NCBI GenBank assembly: GCA_023452965.1
Contig: JAEXUU010000393.1
Coordinates: forward strand, 1-15,533
Length of the DNA: 15,533 nucleotides
Reading direction: 5' to 3'
Source: Pseudomonadota bacterium
GTDB lineage: Bacteria; Pseudomonadota; Alphaproteobacteria; Rhizobiales; Beijerinckiaceae
Part shown: positions 7,170-15,080 of the stretch, one piece after another
Layout: each line of letters begins with the position of its first letter
Numbering within the stretch: the first letter of the stretch is position 1
Program-made: the position numbers and the translations under genes
The notes under the pieces: model-generated
The model's database searches: none
What the model was told of the DNA's origin: nothing
What the model saw: the letters and a program-made list of their open reading frames with translations, nothing else

Positions 7170-8030
7170 ATGCCGACTGAACAGTACCTGCTGACCCTGT
7201 CCTGCCCCAACCGCCCGGGCATCGTCGCCGCCGTGTCGCGCCATCTCTTCGAATGCGGCGGCAACATCCAGGAGGCCAACCAGTTCGACGATGTCGAGAC
7301 GGGCGACTTCTTCATGCGCGTTGTCTTCAATTTCCCGGAAGGCGGTTCGCTCGCGCAGTTCCGCGAGGGCTTCGGCGCGATCGCCGAGCACCATGCGATG
7401 AGCTGGCATGCAAGGCCGCGTCGCGAGCGCCAGCGCGTGCTGCTGCTGGTCTCGAAATTCGACCATTGCCTGGCCGACCTGCTCTATCGCTGGCGCACCG
7501 GCGAGCTCGACATGGAGATCGCCGGCATCGTCTCGAACTATCCGCGCGAGATCTACCAGCACCTCGATTTCGAAGGCATCCCCTTCCACCATCTGCCGAT
7601 CAGCAAGGACACCAAGCCGCAGCAGGAAGCGCAGATCTGGGCGCTGGTGCAGGAAGCGCGCGCCGACCTCGTCATCCTCGCCCGCTACATGCAGGTGCTG
7701 TCCGACGATCTCGCCGGCAAGCTCGCGGGACGCTGCATCAACATCCACCACTCCTTCCTGCCAGGCTTCAAGGGCGCCAAGCCCTATCACCAGGCGCATT
7801 CGCGCGGGGTGAAGCTGATCGGCGCCACCGCTCACTATGTGACGGCCGATCTCGACGAGGGGCCGATCATCGAGCAGGACATCGAGCGCATCAGCCATCA
7901 CGACACGCCGGAGGACCTGGTCCGCAAGGGCCGCGACATCGAGCGGCGCGTCCTCGCCCGCGCCGTCGCCTGGCATCTCGACGGGCGCGTCCTCGGCAAT
8001 GGCAGCAAGACCGTGGTCTTCCGGGACTGA
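7170..8030 (+). CDS. purU: Formyltetrahydrofolate deformylase
   Basis: A 286-residue cytoplasmic enzyme that hydrolyses 10-formyl-tetrahydrofolate to formate and tetrahydrofolate, balancing one-carbon pools and supplying formate to purine synthesis. The N-terminal ACT domain (about 5-80) opens with [19 protein letters not shown] and contains the [10 protein letters not shown] loop. The formyltransferase fold (about 88-280) has the catalytic [11 protein letters not shown] motif (Asn191, His193) and the [12 protein letters not shown] motif (Asp229). Length matches the family. The frame stays open upstream to a GTG at 7038, but those extra 44 residues are Ala/Pro/Arg-rich and not part of PurU, so ATG 7170 is chosen; its ribosome site is weak. 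The 199 bp before it show no riboswitch I recognise. A strong hairpin terminator follows. Confidence 0.95.
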   Translation: MPTEQYLLTLSCPNRPGIVAAVSRHLFECGGNIQEANQFDDVETGDFFMRVVFNFPEGGSLAQFREGFGAIAEHHAMSWHARPRRERQRVLLLVSKFDHCLADLLYRWRTGELDMEIAGIVSNYPREIYQHLDFEGIPFHHLPISKDTKPQQEAQIWALVQEARADLVILARYMQVLSDDLAGKLAGRCINIHHSFLPGFKGAKPYHQAHSRGVKLIGATAHYVTADLDEGPIIEQDIERISHHDTPEDLVRKGRDIERRVLARAVAWHLDGRVLGNGSKTVVFRD

Positions 8031-8067
8031 CGCCCAAGCGTCGACGGACGCCGCAAGGCACAAAGGC

Positions 8068-8098
8068 AAAGGGAGCAGACCGAGGGCTGCTCCCTTTT
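8068..8098 (+). terminator. Rho-independent terminator after purU
   Basis: AAAGGGAGCAG (8068-8078) pairs perfectly with CTGCTCCCTTT (8087-8097): an 11-bp stem, 8-nt loop, ending in TTTT. It lies 37 bp after the purU stop and between convergent genes. The A-rich left arm gives a T-rich tail on the other strand, so it may also end the minus-strand L,D-transpeptidase transcript. Confidence 0.85.
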
Positions 8099-8150
8099 GT
8101 GAGGCAGGCGTTGTTCCGGCGCATCGAGGACAGCGCCCGGGATCGTGGCC

Positions 8151-8813
8151 CTACAGAACGACCACCTTCGAGCCGCTCGGAATGCGGTTGTAGAGGTCGA
8201 TCACGTCCTGGTTCATCATCCGGATGCAGCCGGAGGACACGGCTTCGCCGATCGTCTCGGGCTCGTTGGTGCCGTGGATGCGGTAGAGCGTGTCCTGGCC
8301 GTTCTTGAACAGATAGAGCGCGCGGGCGCCGCGCGGGTTGTTCTCGCCGCCGGCCATGCCGCCCGCCCATTTGGCGTAGCGCTGCGGCTCGCGCCGGATC
8401 ATGTCCCGTGTCGGCGTCCAGCGCGGCCATTGCGCCTTGCGCTCGACCACGGCCGTGCCGCTGAATTCCAGCCCGGCCTTGCCGACGCCGACGCCATAGC
8501 GCAGCGCCTTGCCGCCCTCCTGGACCAGATAGAGGAAGCGGTTCTTCGGATCGACGATCAGCGTGCCCGGCTCGTGCTTGGTCCGGTAGTCGACGAGCTG
8601 GCGGACATATTGCGGCTGCAGGTCCTCCAGATTGACGGCCGGGATGCTGAACTTCTCGCTCTCGATAGCGCTGTAGCGTTGCGCCACCAGCGGGTCGATG
8701 GCGGGCGCGGCAGCGACCTGTGGCGGCGGAGGCCGCACGGTGGTGCAGGCGGCCGCCGACAGGGCAAGGGCGATGACGGCGAGGCGCTTCGCCGACAGGA
8801 GGGCGCGGATCAT
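8151..8813 (-). CDS. L,D-transpeptidase (YkuD domain) lipoprotein
   Basis: A 220-residue periplasmic enzyme of the YkuD family, which forms 3-3 peptidoglycan crosslinks or attaches proteins to the wall. A basic N-terminus and hydrophobic helix end in SAAAC, a lipobox with lipidated Cys23, so it is probably membrane-anchored. The catalytic domain (about 80-220) begins at GTLIVDPKNRFLYL and carries the signature IHGTNEPETIGEAVSSGCIRM, with His180, Ser194, Gly195 and nucleophile Cys196. The family is called ErfK/YbiS/YcfS/YnhG-like in many genomes; I cannot tell crosslinking from protein attachment. It lies 53 bp after the DsbA-like gene on the same strand and may share its transcript. Its own ribosome site is weak. 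Confidence 0.93.
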   Translation of the reverse strand: MIRALLSAKRLAVIALALSAAACTTVRPPPPQVAAAPAIDPLVAQRYSAIESEKFSIPAVNLEDLQPQYVRQLVDYRTKHEPGTLIVDPKNRFLYLVQEGGKALRYGVGVGKAGLEFSGTAVVERKAQWPRWTPTRDMIRREPQRYAKWAGGMAGGENNPRGARALYLFKNGQDTLYRIHGTNEPETIGEAVSSGCIRMMNQDVIDLYNRIPSGSKVVVL

Positions 8814-8866
8814 GCGAGGCTTTCGGCTAAGGACGTGGGAAGTCGGGGTGAGCGGCCGGGGCGCGA

Positions 8867-9502
8867 CTATTTCTTCGCCTGCCGGGCGCGGGCATCGGCC
8901 ACGGCCTGCTTGAAGCCGTCATAGTCCAGCGTCGAGGTCCGGAACGGGCCGATGAGATAGGCCGGCGTGCCTTCGAGGCCGATGGCGTCGGCCTGGGCGA
9001 GATGACGCCGGAGGAGCGCGGTGATCGCGTCCGACTTCGCTTTGAGATCGGCCTGGAGCCTGGTCATGTCGACGCCGGCCGCCTGGATCGCGCCAAGGAT
9101 CTTGTCCTTGGGAATCCGCATGCTCGGCAGCGCCATCAGCGCATGGTGCACGGTCTCGTACTTGCCCTGGTAATGCGCTCCGAGCGCAAGCTGGGCGCCG
9201 TAGACCGAGGCGTCGCCGAGAATCGGCCAGTCCTTGTAGACCAGCCTGATCCTGCCGTCGGTCTTGACGATGCGGGCGAGATCGGGAGCTGTCTTCTTGC
9301 AGTAGGGGCAGTTGTAGTCGAGGAAGGCGGCGATGGTGACGTCGCCCTTCAAATTGCCGCCATTGGGCGCTTCGGGATCGTTGAGCACCGCATCGGCGCC
9401 GGTCTCCACCGCCCAGGCCGAAGAGGCTCCCAGCAGCATCGGGACGCTGGTCAGGGCGAGACCTGAGACGGCCAGTCGGGCGAGAGCAGTGCGGCGGTTC
9501 AT
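8867..9502 (-). CDS. DsbA-family periplasmic thiol:disulfide oxidoreductase
   Basis: A 211-residue exported thioredoxin-fold protein. The signal region starts MNRRTALARLAVSG and runs to a likely cut after SSAWA; the double Arg fits a Tat or a Sec signal. The active site is FLDYNCPYCKK with Cys65 and Cys68 (numbered from this start), and the cis-proline loop is GTPAYLIG (Pro180). A helical insertion lies between, as in DsbA. The closest type is the DsbA/BdbD 'Com1-like' group found in alphaproteobacteria. The frame opens further upstream at 9550, but GGAG lies 6 nt before ATG 9502 and the signal peptide starts there, so this start is preferred. It is divergent from the second response regulator and shares its operator region; the transpeptidase gene follows. 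Confidence 0.92.
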   Translation of the reverse strand: MNRRTALARLAVSGLALTSVPMLLGASSAWAVETGADAVLNDPEAPNGGNLKGDVTIAAFLDYNCPYCKKTAPDLARIVKTDGRIRLVYKDWPILGDASVYGAQLALGAHYQGKYETVHHALMALPSMRIPKDKILGAIQAAGVDMTRLQADLKAKSDAITALLRRHLAQADAIGLEGTPAYLIGPFRTSTLDYDGFKQAVADARARQAKK

Positions 9503-9610
9503 CGGCATCTCCAGCAGGACGAGATGGTCGGGCCCGATGTCCGGCGGCAAGATGCCGGCCAGACATTGGCGACCTTTCGATCGGTTGAAGCCGCCCTGTC
9601 GAAGCTCCAG

Positions 9611-9627
9611 CTTAAGCCAGCCTTAAG
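9611..9627 (+). promoter_or_regulatory. CTTAAG-N5-CTTAAG direct repeat, PmrA/QseB-type operator
   Basis: Two perfect CTTAAG hexamers (9611-9616 and 9622-9627) lie 11 bp apart, one helical turn, as in the PmrA box YTTAAK-N5-YTTAAK. They end 36 bp before the ATG of an OmpR-family regulator of the PmrA/QseB kind and lie 108 bp upstream of the divergent DsbA-like gene. The second half-site is also the centre of a perfect 16-bp palindrome, CCAGCCTTAAGGCTGG (9617-9632). Autoregulation by the adjacent regulator is the natural inference. Confidence 0.7.
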
Positions 9628-9663
9628 GCTGGGCTGTCTGGTCGCGGGCGAAGGAGCGAGCGC

Positions 9664-10326
9664 ATGCGCATTCTCGTGGTCGAGGACGACCCGATCCTCG
9701 CCGACGGCCTCGCGGTCGGCCTCGGCCTTGCCGGAATGACCGTCGACCGGGTGGAGACCTGCGCCGATGCCCGCGCCGCGCTCGCGACCTCGACCTTCGA
9801 CGCCATGGTGCTCGACCTGATGCTGCCGGACGGCTCGGGGTTGGACGTGCTCGGCGAGATGCGCCGGCGCGGCGACCGGACCCCGATCCTGCTGCTGACC
9901 GCGATGGACGACACACCCGACCGCGTCCGCGGCCTCGACAGCGGCGCCGACGATTATCTCGGCAAGCCCTTCGACCTCGACGAGCTGAGCGCGCGCGTCC
10001 GGGCGATCGCCCGGCGCGGCAATGGCCGGGCGGCGCCCTGCCTGACCGCCTGCGGCGTCGTGCTCGACCCTGCCAGCCTCTCCGCGACGCTGAACGGGGC
10101 ACCGCTCAGCCTCTCGCGCCGCGAGTTCGCGGTGCTCTCGGCCCTCATGGAACGTCCCGGCATCGTGCTCTCGAAACCGGAGATCGAGGACCGGCTCTAT
10201 GGCTGGCAGGAAGAGATCGAGAGCAATGCGGTGGAGGTCCATATCCACCATCTGCGCGCCAAGATCGGGCGTGACACGATCGAGACGGTGCGCGGCCTCG
10301 GCTACCGGATCAGGGCGACCTCATGA
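9664..10326 (+). CDS. OmpR/PhoP-family response regulator (second two-component system, PmrA/QseB-like)
   Basis: A 220-residue response regulator. Receiver domain (about 1-115): Glu7, Asp8 and Asp9 acidic pocket, phospho-acceptor Asp51 in the LDLMLPDGSG stretch, Thr79 and Lys101 (GKPFDLDEL). The winged-helix domain (about 127-219) has SNAVEVHIHHLRAKIG and ends TVRGLGYRI. AAGGAG lies 7 nt before the ATG. The stop overlaps the kinase start in ATGA, so they are coupled. The PmrA/QseB-type tandem CTTAAG repeat just upstream supports assignment to that regulator branch and autoregulation. It is about as similar to the first regulator of this window as two members of one family, not a recent copy. 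Confidence 0.94.
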   Translation: MRILVVEDDPILADGLAVGLGLAGMTVDRVETCADARAALATSTFDAMVLDLMLPDGSGLDVLGEMRRRGDRTPILLLTAMDDTPDRVRGLDSGADDYLGKPFDLDELSARVRAIARRGNGRAAPCLTACGVVLDPASLSATLNGAPLSLSRREFAVLSALMERPGIVLSKPEIEDRLYGWQEEIESNAVEVHIHHLRAKIGRDTIETVRGLGYRIRATS

Positions 10327-11651
10327 ACTCGCTGCGCGGACGGCTCTTTGCGATCCTGCTGACGGCGACCGGCGTGATCTGGCTCTCGGCCGTGGCCTGG
10401 ATCTATTCGAACACGCATCGCGAGCTCGAGCACGTCCTCGACACGCGCCTGCAGGAAGCGGCGCGGATGGTGAACTCGCTGGTCGGAAGCGCCAATATGA
10501 CGGTCGCCATGGCCGCCCTGCCCGGCCCGCAAGCCGAAGCCCTGGGCTATGAGCGCCAGCTCTCCTGCCAGATCTGGTCCTTCGACGGCCGCCTGATGGC
10601 GCGCTCGAGCGGCACGCCGCATGGCCGCCTGACCGAGGTTCCCTCGGGCTTCTCCGACCGCATCGTCGATGGCGAGCCCTGGCGCGTCTACACCGTCGCC
10701 AACGAGGCGGCCGGGATCCACATCATGGTCGGCGACCGGCTCGGCCTGCGCGATCGTCTGGTTTCGGAATTGATCAAGGGGCTGCTCGCTCCCGCCCTGC
10801 TGATCGCGCCCCTGCTCGGAGTGCTGATCTGGATCAGTCTCGGCCGCGGGCTGCGCCCGCTACGGGCGATGGCGCATGACGTCGGCACCCGCGATGCCGA
10901 CGATATGAGTCCGGTCGACGCCGCCCATGCGCCCGCCGAGGTGAAGCCGCTGGCCCAGGCCCTGAACGGGCTCTTCGCCAAGGTCGAGACGGCGCGCCGG
11001 CACGAGCGCGAGGTCACCGCCTTCGCCGCGCACGAGCTGCGCACACCGCTGGCGGGCCTGAAGACGCAGGCGCAGATCGCGATGGCGACCGAGGATCCGG
11101 CGGTGCGGCAGGGAGCGCTGCAGCGGATCGTGCTGTCGGTCGACCGGACGACGAGGCTGGTTCGGCAGTTGCTGGCGCTGGCGAAACTCGACGCAAGCGG
11201 TGCCGCTCCGGCCCGGGAAGCCTTGCAGGCCGGCGCGCTCTTCGACGAGATCACCGACAGCGCGCCCGGCGCCGCTCAGCAGGTCTCAATCTCGCTCGAT
11301 CCCGCCCTCCGGAGCGTGACGATCCAGGCCAGCCGCGAACTCCTGACCCTGGCGCTGCGGAATCTGCACGAGAACGCGGTCCAGCATTCGCCGGCCGGCG
11401 GCAGGATCGTCTGGCGGGCAACCGCGAGCGGTCACGGCATCGCCATCGAGGATGAGGGGCCGGGGATTCCCGAGGACGAGATGGCACTCGTCACGCAGCG
11501 CTTCTTCCGCGGCCGGCACAAGAGCGCGATCGGCACCGGGCTCGGCCTCGCCATCGCCGATGCCGCCGCCAGGCGCCTGGGCGCCTCGCTGCGGCTGAGC
11601 AATCGGGCGGATCGCTCGGGCCTGCGGGCCGAGATCGAGATCGGCCCCTGA
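10323..11651 (+). CDS. Sensor histidine kinase, QseC-like (second two-component system)
   Basis: A 442-residue membrane sensor kinase coupled to the preceding regulator by a 4-bp ATGA overlap. Helix 1 is at about residues 8-28, the periplasmic sensor at about 29-152 (a 2CSK_N-like region of the QseC/TctE type), helix 2 at about 153-174. The H-box is FAAHELRTPLAGL with His237; N-box RNLHENAVQH (Asn351); G1 DEGPGIPED (377-385); G2 GTGLGLAI. QseC/PmrB-type kinases sense envelope conditions such as metals, antimicrobial peptides or signals; no ligand is visible here. There is a single periplasmic cysteine (Cys82). No terminator is seen in the 36 bp before the convergent small gene. Confidence 0.93.
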   Translation: MNSLRGRLFAILLTATGVIWLSAVAWIYSNTHRELEHVLDTRLQEAARMVNSLVGSANMTVAMAALPGPQAEALGYERQLSCQIWSFDGRLMARSSGTPHGRLTEVPSGFSDRIVDGEPWRVYTVANEAAGIHIMVGDRLGLRDRLVSELIKGLLAPALLIAPLLGVLIWISLGRGLRPLRAMAHDVGTRDADDMSPVDAAHAPAEVKPLAQALNGLFAKVETARRHEREVTAFAAHELRTPLAGLKTQAQIAMATEDPAVRQGALQRIVLSVDRTTRLVRQLLALAKLDASGAAPAREALQAGALFDEITDSAPGAAQQVSISLDPALRSVTIQASRELLTLALRNLHENAVQHSPAGGRIVWRATASGHGIAIEDEGPGIPEDEMALVTQRFFRGRHKSAIGTGLGLAIADAAARRLGASLRLSNRADRSGLRAEIEIGP

Positions 11652-11687
11652 GCCATCGCGATCTCAGCCTTCAGAAGCGGCGTCCGC

Positions 11688-11915
11688 TCAACCGCCGCGG
11701 GCCTCGACCACCCTGCGACAGCCATCCGAGAGCTTCGCCTTGTTGTCGCGCAGGCAGGCGTTCATCTGCGGGGGCTTGCCGACGAAAGAAGCGCAGAACT
11801 TCATCGCATCCGAGCGGCAGGCCGCGCGCTCCTGTGCGGTGGGTTCTCCCTGGGCGAGCGCGCCTGAAGCGCCGAGCAGCAGAATGGCGCAGGCGACGAG
11901 AAGAGACCTGTTCAT
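11688..11915 (-). CDS. Small secreted four-cysteine protein
   Basis: A 75-residue protein with a clear Sec signal (MNRSLLVACAILLLGASGALA, cut near residue 21) and a mature part of about 54 residues. Mature cysteines at 33, 41, 54 and 66 follow the pattern C-x7-C-x12-C-x11-C, resembling the 'cysteine-rich repeat' small proteins common in Hyphomicrobiales; two disulfides are likely. Function is unknown. AAAGGA lies about 8 nt before the ATG; a longer overlapping frame (11671-11940) in another phase is a shadow. It is convergent with the kinase gene and 81 bp downstream of the MscS-type channel on the same strand. Confidence 0.8.
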   Translation of the reverse strand: MNRSLLVACAILLLGASGALAQGEPTAQERAACRSDAMKFCASFVGKPPQMNACLRDNKAKLSDGCRRVVEARGG

Positions 11916-11996
11916 CGGATCGTCCTTTCACCGTGAGCATCCGGCCCGGGCGGTCCGGGCGGCAGAGTGGTCAGAACATCGCGGCCGATGCCATGG

Positions 11997-13928
11997 TCAT
12001 GGCGCCGCCGCGGAGGGTTTTGCAGTCAAGGGCACGGCAACGGTGGCGGCATCCGGGGCCGCCGCCGGCATGTCAGCGGCCGGTGCGACCGGCAGCTCGG
12101 CGACCGAGACCGAGACCGGCCCCGGACTGCCGGTCATCCGCGACTCTTCGGCGACCTCCTCGATCAGATGCCGCACCAGCGGCGGAACGCGCTCGATCGC
12201 CGGCGCCACCATGTCGAAGCCGAAGCCTATGCTGCCGCCGGTATCGTCCTGCGGGTCGACCCGAATGACCGCGATGTCGCCGACGATCGCGGCATGGATC
12301 GTCGGCTCGCTGCGCAGCGCGGCCACCGCATTGCGCCTGAAACGGGTCATCCCCGCCTGTCCGGGCAACGTCGCGAAGGGCACTTCGACCGTCACATGCA
12401 CCAGCCGGCGGCTATGGTTGGTGACGGTGCCGAGTTCGCCGAGCGGGATGGTGTGGACGCGGCCGGACTGGTCGCGCAGGCGGACGCTGCGCAGATTGAT
12501 CTGCTCGAGCCGGCCGCAGCGGCCGGCGGCCTCGATGGTCTCCCCCAACCTGAAGACGTCGTCGAGCATGTAGAAGACGCCGGAGACGATGTCCTTGACC
12601 AGCGTCTGCGAGCCGAAGCTGATCGCGAGGCCGACGATGCTGGCGCCGGCGAGCAAGGGCGTGGTGTCGATGCCCAGGGTCGAGAGCGCGACCAGCAGGA
12701 ACACCACTCCGATCACTCCGATCGCGACGAAGCGCAGGATCGGCAGCACGGTGGTGAGCCGCGCCATCCGGTCATCGCTCGGATCAGAGCCGGGCCCGGC
12801 CTCGCCCGGCGTCAGCTTCGCCTCCGTCCAGACATGGATCACGGCCGACAAGGTGACGGCGAGGACGAGGATGAAGGAGGCGAAGGTCAGGCGGTGCGTG
12901 AAGCTGAGCCAGGCCTCCGGCGTGAAGCCGCCGAACACGTCCCGCCACCAGAACTGGATGACGATGCGGACCAGCAGCGCCGCCGCCAGCGCATCGACGA
13001 CGACCCGGACGACGAAGAAGCGGCGCATGATCTCGGGCTTGCGGGAATCGCGGATGCTGACCGCCAGCGCCCGATCGAGCGCGACTGCCAGCAGCAGGAT
13101 CACGATCATGCCGACCGCACCGCGGTACAGGTCGAAGTCGAGCTCCATCCAGCCCCAGATCCAGAAGCTGAACAGCAAGAGGACCATGCCGGAGGCGAGC
13201 AGGCGCGTCAGCATAGGCAGACCGTGCCGGCCGAGATTTCGCAGCAATCGCAGGGCCGCCAGCGCCATGCAGAGCGCCACGACCCAGGAGATCAGCCGCA
13301 GCGAGGGCAGCGGCAGCCCCATGCGCTGCGCGGCGCCGAGCAGCGCGTTGTGCAGATGGCCGACGGCGAAGATGATGCCGAACTGCCAGACCGCCTTGCG
13401 CGCGCCGTGATCGTCGACCGCGACCAGGCGCAGACGCCGCATCGTCGGCTGGAACAGGATGTACAGGAGCGTCAGCAACAGCAGCCAGCGGATCAGCCCG
13501 GTGGTCAGGTCGCTCGGGAAGGTGCTCGTGCCGGGCTCGATGCCGAGGACGCGAACCAGAAGGAACCTGCCGGTCACGGTCGCCGCCAGCACCACGAGCG
13601 CATCGAGCCCGGTGACCCGCGTGATCCCGGCGAAGGCCGAGCGGGCCGCGCCGGCGCGCTGGCGTCGATGCCGGAGCAGGTGCCCGGTCAGCAGGTAGAC
13701 GGCGAGCACCGCGCCGGCGACGAGCAGTCCCTGGGCCAGGATCACCCAGGCGGAGGGCGTGCCCGGCATGATGCGCCAGAGCGCGTCCGGAAGCAGCGGC
13801 GCTGCGTCGAGCGCGGCCAGGGCCTCCGCCTCGATGCGCTTAAGCAGCAGCGTCACGCCGTCCAGCGGCGAGGCCATCGCCGAGGCCGGCACCGGCGGTG
13901 CAGCCGGAACTGACGGGCCGCTTTGCAT
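11997..13928 (-). CDS. Large MscS-family mechanosensitive ion channel
   Basis: A 643-residue inner-membrane protein of the long MscS class. About nine to ten hydrophobic segments precede the channel core (roughly 58-83, 108-126, 145-160, 210-230, 245-260, 270-290, 303-325, 345-365, 395-417). The pore-lining helix lies at about 425-455, where GASIVGLAISFGSQTLVKD is the MscS TM3 signature, followed by the beta domain starting at VFRLGETIEAAG and the cytoplasmic vestibule up to about 600. MscS channels open under membrane tension to release solutes on osmotic downshock. The C-terminal about 40 residues are an Ala/Pro-rich tail. No signal peptide is seen. GGGGAG lies 6 nt before the ATG at 13928. 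Nothing in the neighbours suggests a specialised role. Confidence 0.93.
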   Translation of the reverse strand: MQSGPSVPAAPPVPASAMASPLDGVTLLLKRIEAEALAALDAAPLLPDALWRIMPGTPSAWVILAQGLLVAGAVLAVYLLTGHLLRHRRQRAGAARSAFAGITRVTGLDALVVLAATVTGRFLLVRVLGIEPGTSTFPSDLTTGLIRWLLLLTLLYILFQPTMRRLRLVAVDDHGARKAVWQFGIIFAVGHLHNALLGAAQRMGLPLPSLRLISWVVALCMALAALRLLRNLGRHGLPMLTRLLASGMVLLLFSFWIWGWMELDFDLYRGAVGMIVILLLAVALDRALAVSIRDSRKPEIMRRFFVVRVVVDALAAALLVRIVIQFWWRDVFGGFTPEAWLSFTHRLTFASFILVLAVTLSAVIHVWTEAKLTPGEAGPGSDPSDDRMARLTTVLPILRFVAIGVIGVVFLLVALSTLGIDTTPLLAGASIVGLAISFGSQTLVKDIVSGVFYMLDDVFRLGETIEAAGRCGRLEQINLRSVRLRDQSGRVHTIPLGELGTVTNHSRRLVHVTVEVPFATLPGQAGMTRFRRNAVAALRSEPTIHAAIVGDIAVIRVDPQDDTGGSIGFGFDMVAPAIERVPPLVRHLIEEVAEESRMTGSPGPVSVSVAELPVAPAADMPAAAPDAATVAVPLTAKPSAAAP

Positions 13929-14036
13929 GCGGCGCTCCCCATTTTTCGCGCATCCACGCAGCTTGCTGCTGCTTCGGCGAGATCAGCGGGAGGGCCGATG
14001 CGCTACCACCCCAACGTCATGGGATAGTCGAAGACG

Positions 14037-14063
14037 CGGCTGCGATCCAGATTGTCGCAGCCG
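14037..14063 (-). terminator. Possible hairpin terminator after the TRAP genes
   Basis: CGGCTGCGA (14037-14045) pairs perfectly with TCGCAGCCG (14055-14063), a 9-bp GC-rich stem with a 9-nt loop, about 30 bp beyond the stop of the TRAP binding protein. On the minus strand the following bases are CGTCTTCG, not a T run, so it is a weak or factor-assisted terminator at best. Confidence 0.4.
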
Positions 14064-14093
14064 GTTCCATCGTCGCCGAGACGCGCGCAGCCC

Positions 14094-15080
14094 TCAGGCG
14101 CTGCCGGCGATCGCCTCGATCTTCTCGATGCCGCCGAGCTTGGGCGCGAACGAGGTCCAGACCTTGCGGGCACCAGCCTCCCAGCCGGCCCGGTCCTCGG
14201 GCTGGGCGACCTTGCCGCCCTCGGCCTTCGCCTTGGCCATCGAAGCCTCCTCGTCGGCGACGATGAGCTCGTCGAAATAGGCCGCCCCTTCCGCTGCCGC
14301 AGCCGCCAGCGCCGCCTTGTCCTCGGCCGAGAGCGACTTCCAGAAGGGCGCGGAAACGTAGACGACGCCCGTCGCCCAGATATGGCCGGTCTCGATCAGC
14401 CAGGGCACGACCTCGTGCAGCTTGAAGCCGACATAGGCCGATTTGGTCAGGTCCATCGCGTCGACGACGCCGCTCTTCAGGGCGTTGTAGGTCTCCGGGA
14501 TCGGGATCGGGGTCGGGAAGGCGCCGAAGCCCGACCAGAGTTCGGTGTGCAGCGGGCTCTGGATCACCCGGATGCGCTTGCCCTTGATGCCGGCCGGGGT
14601 GGTGATCGGCTCCTTGGCGAGGAGATGGCGGGCGCCATAGTTGATGAAGCCGAGGACGACGAAGCCCTGCGCCTCGTACTTCCCCTTGAGCTCGCTGCCG
14701 AGCGGTCCGGCGAGCACCCGCTTCAGGTGTCCGCGATCGCGGAACAGGAAGGGCAGATCGAGGACCTGGCCGTCCGGCACCCAGCCCGACAGCGCCGAGA
14801 TGGTCGAAAGCGAGGCCTGGACCGAGCCGAGCTTGATGCCTTCGGCAACCTCCTTCTCGCCGCCGAGCGCGGCATTGGCGACGATGCGCAGGTCGAAGCG
14901 GCCCGGCGCGGTCTTCGCCAGGATCTCGGCGATCCTGCGCCAGATCTTGGTCTCCGGCTTGTCCTCGCCCAGCAGCGAGGCGACCGTGACCGGCCTGCCG
15001 GCGGCGAGGCCTGCGCGGGCTGAGAGGATGACGGGCGCTGCGACGAGCCCGGCGGCGATCCGGCGGCGGGTGAAGGACAT
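14094..15080 (-). CDS. TRAP transporter periplasmic substrate-binding protein, DctP family
   Basis: A 328-residue periplasmic binding protein that captures an organic anion, usually a carboxylate, for a Na+- or H+-driven TRAP permease. The N-terminus MSFTRRRIAAGLVAAPVILS is a twin-arginine-like or Sec signal with a cut near residue 27. The DctP hallmark GIKGKRIRVIQSPLHTELW contains Arg171, the expected carboxylate-binding arginine, and is followed by TYNALKSGVVDAMD. The ligand cannot be read from sequence. AAGGAG lies 8 nt before the ATG. The start shares one base with the stop of the permease gene (TGATG), so the two are coupled; the permease-first gene order is less usual than binding protein first. 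Confidence 0.92.
   Translation of the reverse strand: MSFTRRRIAAGLVAAPVILSARAGLAAGRPVTVASLLGEDKPETKIWRRIAEILAKTAPGRFDLRIVANAALGGEKEVAEGIKLGSVQASLSTISALSGWVPDGQVLDLPFLFRDRGHLKRVLAGPLGSELKGKYEAQGFVVLGFINYGARHLLAKEPITTPAGIKGKRIRVIQSPLHTELWSGFGAFPTPIPIPETYNALKSGVVDAMDLTKSAYVGFKLHEVVPWLIETGHIWATGVVYVSAPFWKSLSAEDKAALAAAAAEGAAYFDELIVADEEASMAKAKAEGGKVAQPEDRAGWEAGARKVWTSFAPKLGGIEKIEAIAGSA

Noticed and set aside
9503..9550. Earlier start for the DsbA-like protein
   Set aside because: The extra 16 residues would precede an otherwise normal signal peptide, and a ribosome site fits the ATG at 9502.
11944..11960. GCCCGG/CCGGGC hairpin between the MscS gene and the small cysteine protein gene
   Set aside because: Only a 6-bp stem in GC-rich DNA with no T run; not distinguishable from chance.
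11967..13913. 648-codon plus-strand open frame antisense to the MscS gene
   Set aside because: Translation is Gln/Arg/Asp-rich low complexity with no motif; the minus strand encodes a clear MscS channel.
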